Positions 8,066 to 16,594 of a stretch of 44,554 bases of DNA are shown in pieces. The position numbers were made by a program, and so were the translations under genes. The notes beneath the pieces were generated by a model. It saw nothing but the letters and a program-made list of their open reading frames with translations. It had not been told where the DNA came from and made no database searches. This DNA is from Pacificibacter marinus (GTDB taxonomy: Bacteria; Pseudomonadota; Alphaproteobacteria; Rhodobacterales; Rhodobacteraceae), in the NCBI RefSeq assembly GCF_018860665.1, contig NZ_JAHKPK010000028.1, forward strand, positions 162,320-206,873. The letters run 5' to 3'. Positions within the stretch are counted from its first letter, which is position 1. Every line of letters begins with the position of its first letter.

Positions 8066-9088
8066 GTGAATACGCCCCGCAAATCTGGTCCCACCCTGAA
8101 AGACATCGCACAGGCTGCAGGCGTCTCGGTTGCTGCGGTATCAAAGGTTCTGAACAACCGCGAAGGTGTGGGCGAAACGACGCGGATGCACATCCTGAAA
8201 ACGATCGACGATCTTGGGTATAATGGCCGTGCGGGACGCGAAACAAGCGTCGGCACGGCGACCCTGCTAACCCTTGAAAAATACGTCGAAAACGATGCCT
8301 TTTATGGTGAAATTCTGGAAGCCATCACATCGACCAGCGGGTCCGCAGGCATCGAAATCGGTCTCGAGGTTCATCGCAGTACAGATGACATTGCACAGGC
8401 CATTCGAACTGGACATGTTAACGGCCCTCTTTTGCTCTTGGGGATAGATCATCCAGACAACGTTGATGCCGTCATCGCGCGCGCCCTGCCCGCCGTGATC
8501 GTCAACGGCATGGACCGCACCATGCGCCTGACCAGCGTTTCACCAGATTATCACTTCGGCGCTTGGGTCGCGACACGACATCTTTTAACACTTGGGCATC
8601 GGCACATCCTGCACGTCACCCACCCCTATCGTGAAACAATTCGGCGCAGAATTGACGGGTTTCGCAATGCCCTTGAAGAAGTCGGCATCCACTTTGACCC
8701 CCAGCAGCACATTATTGATCTTGGGTCACCAGAGCATATTTCTTTAGCTGCGCGTGACATTGTGCTTGAGAGATTAAAGCAAGGTGATTTGCCGACCGCG
8801 TTGTTCTGCATGAATGACATGGTTGCTTTGGGGGCCATGCAAGCCGTTCAAAGTATGGGCCTATCTGTTCCCGATGACATTTCAATCATCGGTTTTGATG
8901 GTCTGCCACTTGGTCGCTATGCAACGCCCGCACTCACCTCAGTACAGACCAATCGCGCCTCACTGGGAAGTATAGGCGTAGCACTTTTAGTGGAGCGCAT
9001 GACGCAGACATCTGCCGCAGTGCAACGCGTTACAACAGGCGGCGACCTGCTTATCCGCCGCTCAACGGCGACCCGTCGCGAAGAATAA
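8066..9088 (+). CDS. LacI-family transcriptional regulator of the glucuronide island
   Basis: About 340 residues: an N-terminal LacI helix-turn-helix (TLKDIAQAAGVSVAAVSKVL, residues ~10-29, with the hinge helix region after it) followed by a periplasmic-binding-protein-like sensor domain (MNDMVALGAMQAVQSMG, SIIGFDGLPLGRYATPALTSV). It probably represses the TRAP/kduI operon and the GH88 gene and is relieved by an unsaturated glucuronide or KDG-like metabolite; the ligand is inferred. I prefer the GTG at 8066, with AGGAA 10 bases upstream, because it puts the HTH at the usual distance from the N terminus; an ATG at 8003 would add 21 residues but has no ribosome site. Confidence 0.9.
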   Translation: MNTPRKSGPTLKDIAQAAGVSVAAVSKVLNNREGVGETTRMHILKTIDDLGYNGRAGRETSVGTATLLTLEKYVENDAFYGEILEAITSTSGSAGIEIGLEVHRSTDDIAQAIRTGHVNGPLLLLGIDHPDNVDAVIARALPAVIVNGMDRTMRLTSVSPDYHFGAWVATRHLLTLGHRHILHVTHPYRETIRRRIDGFRNALEEVGIHFDPQQHIIDLGSPEHISLAARDIVLERLKQGDLPTALFCMNDMVALGAMQAVQSMGLSVPDDISIIGFDGLPLGRYATPALTSVQTNRASLGSIGVALLVERMTQTSAAVQRVTTGGDLLIRRSTATRREE

Positions 9089-9254
9089 CCGCCTGAATCG
9101 GACATTCTGACACTGCAAATAGGTGCCACCCAACAAGCGATGCAGGCCATTATCGACCTCTTTCCACATTACGGACAGGCCCACAGGTGACATTACGCCG
9201 CTCATAGCCGCACTCGCTGCTACCATAGCCGCGGCGGGTTCGGTCTTGCCCCGT

Positions 9255-9492
9255 TTGAGTTCCGGTCTTTTTTCGACGCTGAAAAAATGGGGTCGACAGC
9301 ACCAGCATAACGAGTTGACGTCAGGCCCCACGAGGAAGTCGAAAAGGAGAATGCATGCCTTGGCAAATAAGTCCGGCTGATGCGCAAGGAGAGGGAGCGA
9401 TATTCCAATATATCAACGGGTTCTACAATCCATGACGGTGGCATTCGTCGTTAGATCACAAAAGCCCCTTGGCCGTTGAACGAAGGGCTGCG
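9255..9492 (+). pseudogene. IS3-family transposase remnant, internally deleted
   Basis: The stretch encodes scraps of both IS3 reading frames in order. From 9255 it reads STLKKWGRQHQHNELTSGP, then in a shifted frame EEVEKENACLGK, stop, RLMRKERE: the middle of OrfA (normally LNKW..QHRHDELMSGP..EKENARL). At about 9391 it jumps to GAIFQYINGFYNP, a stop, then RWHSSLDHKSPLAVERR, the C-terminal end of OrfB. The central OrfB catalytic domain is gone, so it is an inactive deletion relic. It accounts for much of the 9089-9670 gap; bases 9089-9254 hold nothing else I recognise. Confidence 0.75.
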
Positions 9493-9602
9493 TTATGGAT
9501 GAATATCCAACTTTGCGACGCTACAGCCCCACGTCAAACGAATCATGACTGTCAGTTTCGGATGTCTCGCGTCGGGCAATCCAGCCACATCCGCGTTACC
9601 TA

Positions 9603-9639
9603 CAAAAACGCCCCACACCTGTAAGAAGCGCGGAGCGTT
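9603..9639 (-). terminator. probable intrinsic terminator of the minus-strand oxygenase/ABC operon
   Basis: Read on the minus strand, AACGCTCC pairs with GGGGCGTT (one G-T wobble) around a 17-base loop and is followed by a short T run. It starts 31 bases after the stop codon of the isopenicillin-N-synthase-like gene, the last gene of the operon. The stem is moderate and the loop is long, so confidence is limited. Confidence 0.5.
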
Positions 9640-9670
9640 GTTCTTCGTTTTTCTAGAACCAATGTTAGCC

Positions 9671-10642
9671 CTAAGTTTTTTCCAACTCATGAGAGGCACG
9701 GATTTTCGACATGATGTAATCGCCTGCTGACACAGAATCGTATTTTGCAGGCACATCGTCGGACACACAGCTTGGCAAAGCTGATACGTTTGTATCACCT
9801 GCAGGCCCCGTAAAGGCGACCATCGACAGACGCCGCGTAGACCCCGTCAAGTCCCGCCGAGGGTTGGACACGCGGTGCAAGGTGGAGCGCCAGCGATCGT
9901 TCGTCCAACGCGACAACAGATCGCCAACATTGATGACAAAAGTATCTGGAATGACCTTGGCCTCATGCCATTCGCCATCAAGCCCCATGACCTCAAGCCC
10001 GCCAGGCGCCGCATCTTGGCGCAAAATGGTGATCGCACCATAGTCATGGTGTTCGCCATAGCGCAGCTGACCGGGCAGCGGATCAACGTCTTGGTCAGGA
10101 TAATTCACAAACCGCAAGGTCAATGATGGATCGGCATACATCGGCGCAAAGTAATCTTCAGGCAAATCAAGCGCCAAAGCCGACATCCGCATCAAAGCGT
10201 CGTTCAACTTCAGAATGGCCGTTGTGTACTCTGTCACCAGCCCCGCGAATTCCTTGGGCGTGTCGGGGTAATAATTGGCCTTATGCCCCTCTTCGCCCTC
10301 ATGATGTGGCGCGCCAAACACCAATGCCTCACACAAATCTGGCGGCGTTTCCCCTTTCAGGGTTTTGGCAACGCTTTCCATTCCCATCGGTAAATAGCCA
10401 CGGCTTTTGGCGGCCTCAGGCGGGGAATAGGCCATTTTCGCATCGAACGGCGTTTCGAAAAACGCGGTTGCAGCCGCGTAAAGCCCACCTGTTAGATCCT
10501 CTGGCACGCCATGCCCCTTAATGACAGCAAAGCCGACGCTTTCAAAAGCCTCTGCAAAGGCGCGCGCAACCTTTGCTTTGCCTTCGGGCGTCCCTTCAAG
10601 AAAAGGCGCTATATCGACGATAGGAAGTGTGAACTCGGCCAT
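9671..10642 (-). CDS. isopenicillin N synthase-like 2-oxoglutarate/Fe(II) oxygenase
   Basis: About 323 residues of the isopenicillin N synthase/2OG-Fe(II) dioxygenase family. The N-terminal DIOX_N region (LPIVDIAPFLEG, VGFAVIKGHGVPEDL) is followed by the jelly-roll domain with the metal-binding His198-x-Asp200 in GEHHDYGAITIL, His256 in LHRVSNP and the co-substrate-binding RLS (Arg271). It should oxidise a small molecule in the cytoplasm; a beta-lactam role is very unlikely here because it closes an operon containing a Rieske oxygenase and an importer. The ATG at 10642 is chosen because GGAG lies six bases upstream; longer starts are possible. Its place as last gene, 53 bases after the SnoaL-like gene, suggests a late oxidation step. 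Confidence 0.88.
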   Translation of the reverse strand: MAEFTLPIVDIAPFLEGTPEGKAKVARAFAEAFESVGFAVIKGHGVPEDLTGGLYAAATAFFETPFDAKMAYSPPEAAKSRGYLPMGMESVAKTLKGETPPDLCEALVFGAPHHEGEEGHKANYYPDTPKEFAGLVTEYTTAILKLNDALMRMSALALDLPEDYFAPMYADPSLTLRFVNYPDQDVDPLPGQLRYGEHHDYGAITILRQDAAPGGLEVMGLDGEWHEAKVIPDTFVINVGDLLSRWTNDRWRSTLHRVSNPRRDLTGSTRRLSMVAFTGPAGDTNVSALPSCVSDDVPAKYDSVSAGDYIMSKIRASHELEKT

Positions 10643-10695
10643 ATCGGTCTCCATTCTAAAGAAAAATTGTCTAGGTGTCGTAACCCTTATGAGCG

Positions 10696-11112
10696 TTAGC
10701 CAATGGTGAGCACGCCCAATTGGTCGTAAACGCTCATGCCGTCCCACATGGATGTGCATTCCACGATAAGGTCGTTTTCGATGCGCAGAATATCCATACC
10801 CGCCATAGTGATACGCTTATTGGTTGCGGCAACATCGCCATAAGGTCCGAAGTGATAACCAGACGTTTGCCAATGCAACACCACTTTGTCATCTTCTGCG
10901 ATCAGCGCCAGAATTTCGGTTTTAACATCATTGAACGCGCCCCAATAACGGGCCACATCGTCGTGAATCGCATCGATCGCACTGCTGTCAAAATCGGTGA
11001 TCTCAACCTTGGCCTCAGGGCTCCAGTAACGATCGATAGAGGTCTTATCGCCTTTTTCCCAAAGCTCAGTATGATAAGCGCGCACAAGGGCTTTGTTGCT
11101 GTCAGTTGTCAT
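10696..11112 (-). CDS. SnoaL-like / NTF2-fold protein
   Basis: 138 residues with a SnoaL-like (ester cyclase, NTF2-fold) pattern: an N-terminal helix NKALVRAYHTELWEKGDKTS followed by YWSPEAKVEIT, VVLHWQTSGYHFGPYG and the final strand LIVECTSMWDGMSVYDQLG. Members of this fold act as cyclases, isomerases, hydratases or small accessory subunits. Eleven bases separate it from the Rieske alpha-subunit gene, and it is in the same operon, so it probably handles an unstable ring-oxidation product. The exact reaction is not readable. No signal peptide. Confidence 0.8.
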   Translation of the reverse strand: MTTDSNKALVRAYHTELWEKGDKTSIDRYWSPEAKVEITDFDSSAIDAIHDDVARYWGAFNDVKTEILALIAEDDKVVLHWQTSGYHFGPYGDVAATNKRITMAGMDILRIENDLIVECTSMWDGMSVYDQLGVLTIG

Positions 11113-11123
11113 ATTCGTCGTCC

Positions 11124-12575
11124 TTATTTTACGTCTTCTGCAACTGCCGCAGCAGCCGATTCCGCTTTGAGTTTCTGTGCTTTCATGAATTTACTGTCTT
11201 CGATCCGCGCGCGGCGGATCGTTGTCGGAATGGGCTTTGCCATGATGCGTTTCCATTCCTGCATATAATGACGAATAGGCGCTTCTGACGCGAGATCCCC
11301 TGTGGCCAAACCATACTCATCGACCACATCGCCTGCATCATCGCCGCGACTGACATCAACCCATTCTTCTTCGATGGTTTGCAGGCCTTCTTGCACCCGC
11401 TCGAACATTTCGAAATCGTCGGGAATACCGAAAGACATGAAATCTTCATCCACACGCATACGCATCAGATTCACTTCCTCAGGCGTATCATCCGCCATCA
11501 CGAGATAGTAATTCATCAAGGTTTCACCGGCAGAAATCGGTTCAGGCACAACGATCTGGTTGCCCACAAAAATCAAGTTCGGGAAGATGTTTAAATTGAC
11601 CATATTACCGGTCATCAGATCCCATGTTTCACGCGGAATATCCCCGCCACGCTCTTTCAAAGAGGCCTCAAGATCCTCGCGCGTTGGCAGTGGTCGCATG
11701 GTGGACCATGGACCATCAGGAATGCCGGGGCGCTGATCAACAACACAATGCCCGTGACCAAGAGTATAGCCCACCATCGGCGACACGGCTGGATTGCGCG
11801 ACAAGATCGTATCGGTTTCGGCCTCTTTACCCAGCAGGTTATAGGACCGGTGCGCGAACGTGGCATGAATACCGTCGGCTGCATTGTCCCAAGCCATTTT
11901 CCAGTTGGCTTTATAGCTCTGTTTGATTGGTGCTTTAAGCACACGGATGCTGCCACTTGGGTGGCGGTCGATATGTTCATCCAGCCATAGTTTTGCTGGC
12001 CCAAGCCATTCATCAAGCGGCATAGGTTCGGCCGCCAAGGTGCCAAAGACAAACCCGCGATGCGAGACAACTTTGATCTGCCCTAAATCAAAAGGCCGCT
12101 CATATAGTTTGCTGTAACTATCCGCCACAGGCAGGCTTTGCAGATGGCCATCAAGGTCGAATGCCCAGCCATGATAGGGACAGGTAAAGCGCTTGGCGCA
12201 GCCTTCTTCTTCGCCCACCAATGTGGTGCCACGGTGACTGCAACGATTCAGCAAGCCACGGATTTCGCCTTTGCGCGTGCGGACCAAAATGATCTGGCGC
12301 TTGCCCAATCGTTTGCGCACGAAATCACCCGGCTCGGGCACTTCGGATTCATGGCCGATAAAGCACCACGTCGCGCCAAAAATACGATCCATTTCGATGT
12401 TGAACAGATCGGGATCTGTGTATACGCGGCGATGCACCACATCTTTACGGATAAGGTGCTCGACCTCGTCAGTTAAATCAGGGCCACGTGCGACCACTGC
12501 GTCAGGGCGCAAGCTGTCGGAAATATCGCGTTCAAGATTGGTTTCAGGGTCATTTTTATTCATATTCTCACCCAT
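11124..12575 (-). CDS. Rieske aromatic ring-hydroxylating oxygenase, alpha subunit
   Basis: 483 residues with an N-terminal Rieske [2Fe-2S] domain and a C-terminal catalytic mononuclear-iron domain. The cluster ligands are Cys112-x-His114 (RCSHRG) and Cys132-x2-His135 (TCPYHGW). The catalytic iron histidines are in DGIHATFAHR (His237, His242), with Asp234 next to them as the usual electron-transfer bridge. Such enzymes insert oxygen into an aromatic or heterocyclic ring using electrons from a ferredoxin and a reductase. The beta subunit is immediately upstream in the operon; a separate [2Fe-2S] ferredoxin is encoded on the other arm (23122-23436), but no reductase is visible. ATG at 12575 with GGGAG nine bases upstream; an internal ATG four codons later is also possible. 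Confidence 0.95.
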   Translation of the reverse strand: MGENMNKNDPETNLERDISDSLRPDAVVARGPDLTDEVEHLIRKDVVHRRVYTDPDLFNIEMDRIFGATWCFIGHESEVPEPGDFVRKRLGKRQIILVRTRKGEIRGLLNRCSHRGTTLVGEEEGCAKRFTCPYHGWAFDLDGHLQSLPVADSYSKLYERPFDLGQIKVVSHRGFVFGTLAAEPMPLDEWLGPAKLWLDEHIDRHPSGSIRVLKAPIKQSYKANWKMAWDNAADGIHATFAHRSYNLLGKEAETDTILSRNPAVSPMVGYTLGHGHCVVDQRPGIPDGPWSTMRPLPTREDLEASLKERGGDIPRETWDLMTGNMVNLNIFPNLIFVGNQIVVPEPISAGETLMNYYLVMADDTPEEVNLMRMRVDEDFMSFGIPDDFEMFERVQEGLQTIEEEWVDVSRGDDAGDVVDEYGLATGDLASEAPIRHYMQEWKRIMAKPIPTTIRRARIEDSKFMKAQKLKAESAAAAVAEDVK

Positions 12576-12599
12576 AGTGTGTCTCCCGTTTCTCAGTCA

Positions 12600-13172
12600 T
12601 CAAAGGATCCAGCCCAGATGGGGCATTCCTGCGGAAATGGCGGGGCAAAGCATGATTTTGCGCACAATCTGCCACCCATCATCAGTACGGCGCAGACGGT
12701 GAATTTGCCGTCCTGCCAAAACAGTCACTTTGCCGGTACGTTCGTGCGTGATGCTGATCGCGCTGGTGGCGATCACATCTGTATCGCTGTCAGGCAAGGG
12801 CCATGCCTCGACCCCGCCAACCATGCGCACGATTTGAGCATAGGGCACCAGCGCCCAAGCCGATGTGTCATGCATCCGCCACACCCGCTCGCGCAGACGG
12901 CGATGGTCATCCATGATAAGACCTTGATCACGGGCAGGATGGTGGCCTTGGTGCAACGGCACCCAAAACGCCGCATCCTCGGCCCATAGATCATACCAAG
13001 TATCAAATTGGCGGCGATCCAGCAGGCGCGCCTCGCCAATCAAAGTCGCCGTGACCTCAGCCGCCAATGCGCCATCAAACACGACAGGCGCCGTGTCAAG
13101 AAAAGCCACATCCGCGACAAGACTCTCGTAAAGGGCAAGCGTCTTGGAAAGGCCGAAAGGTTGGTCAGTCAT
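12600..13172 (-). CDS. Rieske ring-hydroxylating oxygenase, beta (small) subunit
   Basis: 190 residues with the beta-subunit NTF2-like fold: EARLLDRRQFDTWYDLWAED near residue 47, the MDDHRRLRERVWRM segment and the C-terminal GWQIVRKIMLCP strand. The beta subunit stabilises the alpha3beta3 hexamer and normally carries no metal. Its ATG overlaps the stop codon of the fused ABC permease (TAATG), linking uptake and ring oxidation in one transcript. Its presence argues against the single-subunit Rieske oxygenase types. Confidence 0.92.
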   Translation of the reverse strand: MTDQPFGLSKTLALYESLVADVAFLDTAPVVFDGALAAEVTATLIGEARLLDRRQFDTWYDLWAEDAAFWVPLHQGHHPARDQGLIMDDHRRLRERVWRMHDTSAWALVPYAQIVRMVGGVEAWPLPDSDTDVIATSAISITHERTGKVTVLAGRQIHRLRRTDDGWQIVRKIMLCPAISAGMPHLGWIL

Positions 13173-14755
13173 TATATCACCTGTTCAGGAGCAAAGTGGG
13201 AAAGAACGCGCCGTTCAAGCATTGCGACCAGCGCGTAACCTGCAACGGAAACGAGTGTAAGAATGGTCACGCAGCTCCACAACATATTGTAATTGCTTGT
13301 CGAATTGGTCAGGGCCATAAGATTGCCAATGCCCGTTCCTGTGGCGAGCCATTCCGCAACAGTCGCCGCCAAAACCGCCATAGGCACAGCCATGCGTGCG
13401 GCCGCGAACAAAGACGGCAACATCGCAGGCACCCGCGCCAAAAACAGCTGCGTCAAAGGTGGCGCACGGAAACTGTCAAAGTAGTCAATCACCTGGCCAG
13501 GTGTCTGACGCAACCCATGCAGACAGGACACAAGCGTGGGGAAAAAGATCATGATCGCCACGATCCCCAGCATCCCCAACTGCCCGCGCCCCAAAGCCAG
13601 CACCAACAATGGCGCAGTCGCCACAATCGGAATGGATCGCAAAGCAATCGCCACAGGGGACGCGATTTTCTCTACCGCCGGCAACATGCAGAAAATTGCG
13701 GCCAAAACGGCACCAAGGCCAAGACCTGCAAAATATCCCAAAACGGTGGTGCCCATCGTTTCACGCAAAGCTGCGAACAATTCGCTGCGATGTGCAGCAG
13801 CCTGTGAACCCGCGACCAGATAGGCCCAAACATCACCGGGCCGTTTGGCAAAAAAGCGCGATAGATCAAGACCATCCATGGAAATCTTCCACAACAGCAA
13901 GATTACAACGCAAGACAAGGTCGGCGCGGCGACAGCCATGAACAGTTTTTTCCACAGCACCTTTGGCGCTTTGGACGCGGGCGAGACCAAAAGCGATGGC
14001 GGCGCACCAATTGACAACAGCTGCCCCGCCCAACCGACCACAGCATATCCGATGATCGCCACCGCAGAGGCAATCGTGGCCAAAGCCCAAGTGCCATCCA
14101 CATCAAGACTGCGCATGGCTTGGATGCTCAAAACACCAATACCGCGATCTGCACCGGTAAATTCACCGACAATTGCGCCCAAAAACGCCGCAGGTGCCGC
14201 AATTTTTAAACTGGCGATCAGATAGGGAAGACTGGCACGCGCGCGTACCACGGTCATCGCGGTCAGACGACCACGACCATAACTTGCAATCAAATCCAAC
14301 CAACTCGGCGGCACCGCACGCAGCCCCACCACCAGTGGCACAAATGTGGTGTAATACACTGACAAAGCCGCCAATGTGATCTGAGGCCCCCATCCGGGGC
14401 CATAAATCACACGCAAAATCGGTCCTGTCGCAACAAGTGGCAAACAGAATACGACCAAAGCAATCGCTTGCGCCAAGCGTTCGATGGGGGGAAGGGTCAC
14501 GACCAGAACGGCCAAAACAATCGCCGCAAGATTGCCAAGAATAAACCCGAGCAAGGCTTCGGATACAGTTGCGCTCAAAGCGCGACTATAGAGTGGCAGG
14601 TCTTCGATGATACGCATCACAATCGCCGTCGGCGGCGAAAGAATATAGAGTTGGCCAAAAGCAAAGCGCGCCAAGAGTTCCCAAGCGATCAACAGACCGG
14701 CAAATCCTGCATAGGTCCGCATTTGCTCGGTCAACAAAACCTGTTGCCGTATCAT
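13172..14755 (-). CDS. ABC importer permease, two fused SsuC/TauC-type halves
   Basis: 527 residues made of two BPD_transp_1 permease domains in tandem, about 1-250 and 270-527. Each half carries its own EAA-like loop region (SYGRGRLTAMTVVRARASLPYLIASLKIA in the first, SFRAPPLTQLFLARVPAMLPSLFAAARMA in the second). Each also has the conserved GIG end motif (ADRGIGVLSI and ATGTGIGNLM). Nitrate/sulfonate/pyrimidine-type importers normally use a homodimer of single-domain permeases, so a fused pseudo-dimer is uncommon and allows the halves to diverge. Start and stop overlap the ATPase gene (ATGA) and the beta-subunit gene (TAATG). About 12 transmembrane segments are expected. Confidence 0.9.
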   Translation of the reverse strand: MIRQQVLLTEQMRTYAGFAGLLIAWELLARFAFGQLYILSPPTAIVMRIIEDLPLYSRALSATVSEALLGFILGNLAAIVLAVLVVTLPPIERLAQAIALVVFCLPLVATGPILRVIYGPGWGPQITLAALSVYYTTFVPLVVGLRAVPPSWLDLIASYGRGRLTAMTVVRARASLPYLIASLKIAAPAAFLGAIVGEFTGADRGIGVLSIQAMRSLDVDGTWALATIASAVAIIGYAVVGWAGQLLSIGAPPSLLVSPASKAPKVLWKKLFMAVAAPTLSCVVILLLWKISMDGLDLSRFFAKRPGDVWAYLVAGSQAAAHRSELFAALRETMGTTVLGYFAGLGLGAVLAAIFCMLPAVEKIASPVAIALRSIPIVATAPLLVLALGRGQLGMLGIVAIMIFFPTLVSCLHGLRQTPGQVIDYFDSFRAPPLTQLFLARVPAMLPSLFAAARMAVPMAVLAATVAEWLATGTGIGNLMALTNSTSNYNMLWSCVTILTLVSVAGYALVAMLERRVLSHFAPEQVI

Positions 14756-15594
14756 GCCCGCGCCTCCAGACGTGAGGCGTCATCTTCGGGTTCATCAATG
14801 ATCCCCAACGCAGTATTGATCTGCGTCACAAGAGCAAGAAACTTTGGACTTGTCAGATGCGAGGCCCGTCGCGGGCGCTCTATATCAATCGCGATATCCG
14901 CACTCACACGTGCGGGCCGGTGGCTCATCACGATCACGCGGTCCGACAGTAAAACCGCCTCTGTCACGGAATGGGTCACAAGCAGAGTCGTCGTGCCCTG
15001 CCCTTCCCAAACGCGTGGTAATTCAAGATTCAATCGGCGACGGGTCATTTCATCAACAGCGCCAAAGGGTTCATCCAGCAACAAAAGGCGAGCATCCGTC
15101 GCCAAACAGCGCGCGATGGCACAGCGTTGACGCATCCCGCCCGACAATTCGGCGGGGCGTTTGTTTTCAAATCCGTCAAGCCCGACGAGCGATAAAAGAT
15201 GCTGCACTTTTTCAGGGTCTTTGGGCAGCCCCGCCAAACGACGGGCCAGCGCGACGTTGGACGCCGCCGTGCGCCACGGCAACAATGACGGATCTTGAAA
15301 CGCAACAGACAAACGCCCCTTGCGTGCAACAACATGCGGCTCTTCGCCACCGATACGGATGGCGCCAGATGTGGGGGTTTCCAACCCTGCAACCATCCGC
15401 AACAATGTTGATTTTCCACAGCCCGAAGGCCCGACAAGCGCAGTGGTCGTCCCCGGTTCAAGTGTAAGTTCTACGTCACTTACGGCCTGAACAGACGAGT
15501 CACCATATCCAAAGACTTTATTCACAGCCCATGCTTCAACTTTGGGCGGCCCTATCTCAGATACGGGCGTTTGATCAATGCGCTTGTCGGTCAT
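14752..15594 (-). CDS. ABC importer ATP-binding protein (SsuB/TauB/ThiZ type)
   Basis: About 280 residues with all ABC ATPase motifs: Walker A GPSGCGKS (55-62), Q-loop AFQDPSLLPW (Gln100), signature LSGGMRQR (150-157), Walker B LLLLDEP (170-176) and the switch histidine in VTHSVTEA. The QDPSLLPW loop is typical of the nitrate/sulfonate/taurine/pyrimidine importer group. It energises the fused permease encoded immediately downstream, whose ATG overlaps its TGA. The ATG at 15594 is four bases after the binding-protein stop; the longer in-frame start would overlap that gene by about 90 bases and is rejected. Confidence 0.94.
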   Translation of the reverse strand: MTDKRIDQTPVSEIGPPKVEAWAVNKVFGYGDSSVQAVSDVELTLEPGTTTALVGPSGCGKSTLLRMVAGLETPTSGAIRIGGEEPHVVARKGRLSVAFQDPSLLPWRTAASNVALARRLAGLPKDPEKVQHLLSLVGLDGFENKRPAELSGGMRQRCAIARCLATDARLLLLDEPFGAVDEMTRRRLNLELPRVWEGQGTTTLLVTHSVTEAVLLSDRVIVMSHRPARVSADIAIDIERPRRASHLTSPKFLALVTQINTALGIIDEPEDDASRLEARA

Positions 15595-15598
15595 CAGC

Positions 15599-16594
15599 TT
15601 ACTCGTAGATTTCTTCGAGAATGGAACGATCCCAAAGATCGGCTGAGACCTCGCGCCCGAGCAGCCCCAAAGTGGCGATATTGTCGGCAACCGTTTCGTC
15701 GGTGAACCAACCGAAACCGAATTCTTCGGTCAACGGTGACACCATCAAATCGACCTGCTTTGCGGCCTGAACTTTTTGCGTTTCCAGATCGAGCCCCAGA
15801 TCAGGGAATTTCGCCACGACAAGATCGGCTGCTTTATCTGTATCCGCAAAATAGGCATTCCAACCGGCGATCTCGCCCGCCATAAGCGCCACGATTTCTT
15901 CACGTTGATTTTCCAACGCATCTTCGGTGACAATGTATGTTTGGCTGTGCACCGCATAACCGTGATCCGCCAAAAGCATTGTAACATTGTCAACGCCAGC
16001 CATTGTCATCGCAATCGGCAAATCTGTCAGCCAGCACAGCAAGCAATCGACTTGTCCATTCACCAACGGCGCAGGGTCGTATTGCGTTGGCACGATCTCA
16101 ATTTCATTAATATCGACATCGTTCAGCGCACATAGTGCCGCCAAAATTGGCGTGTTCGCAACAGCCATACCAATTTTCTTACCAACCAGATCAGCAGGCG
16201 AATTGACCGGGTTTCCAGGCAGGGACGCGATGGCGAAAGGATTTTTTTGCATGGCAACGGCAATGATTTTAAAGGTCGCGCCTTCTGCCACAGCAGCCGA
16301 AGCGTAATCTGCCGCAGTGATCCCTAACAAAGATGTACCCGCCATAACAGAAGGTTCGACCGGCGCATTCGGTCCGCCTGACAACAGGCTGACATCCAAC
16401 CCTTTTTCCGCCCAAACGCCGTTTTCTTCTGCAAGATAAGAACCACCGAACTGAACAGACGGCAGCCATGACAATTGGAAATTAACGGCTGAGCTTGTTT
16501 GTGCCGATGCAAAACGCGCAGGCGCAACCAATGACGCGGCACCACCTGCCAAAAGGCCCAAGGTCGCACGGCGTGTAATAGGTGGGAATTTCAT
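15599..16594 (-). CDS. NMT1/THI5-like ABC importer substrate-binding protein with TAT signal
   Basis: About 331 residues with a twin-arginine leader (ITRRATLGLLAGG, Arg8-Arg9, cleavage likely after FASA) and an NMT1/THI5-like binding domain. Visible family stretches are WLPSVQFGGSYLAEENGVWAEKGLDV, MAGTSLLGITAADYASA, LVGKKIGMAVANTPILAALC and VDCLLCWLTDLPIAM. Relatives bind thiamine pyrimidines, taurine, sulfonates, nitrate or riboflavin, so a small polar ring compound fits the family and the operon. First gene of the seven-gene minus-strand operon; GGAAAG lies seven bases before the ATG at 16594. A 101-residue upstream extension of the open frame is rejected because it lacks a ribosome site and would displace the TAT leader. 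Confidence 0.92.
   Translation of the reverse strand: MKFPPITRRATLGLLAGGAASLVAPARFASAQTSSAVNFQLSWLPSVQFGGSYLAEENGVWAEKGLDVSLLSGGPNAPVEPSVMAGTSLLGITAADYASAAVAEGATFKIIAVAMQKNPFAIASLPGNPVNSPADLVGKKIGMAVANTPILAALCALNDVDINEIEIVPTQYDPAPLVNGQVDCLLCWLTDLPIAMTMAGVDNVTMLLADHGYAVHSQTYIVTEDALENQREEIVALMAGEIAGWNAYFADTDKAADLVVAKFPDLGLDLETQKVQAAKQVDLMVSPLTEEFGFGWFTDETVADNIATLGLLGREVSADLWDRSILEEIYE

Noticed and set aside
9671-10642. Beta-lactam biosynthesis suggested by the isopenicillin-N-synthase-like protein
   Set aside because: The family is broad and the operon holds an importer and a Rieske oxygenase, with no ACV synthetase or other antibiotic genes.
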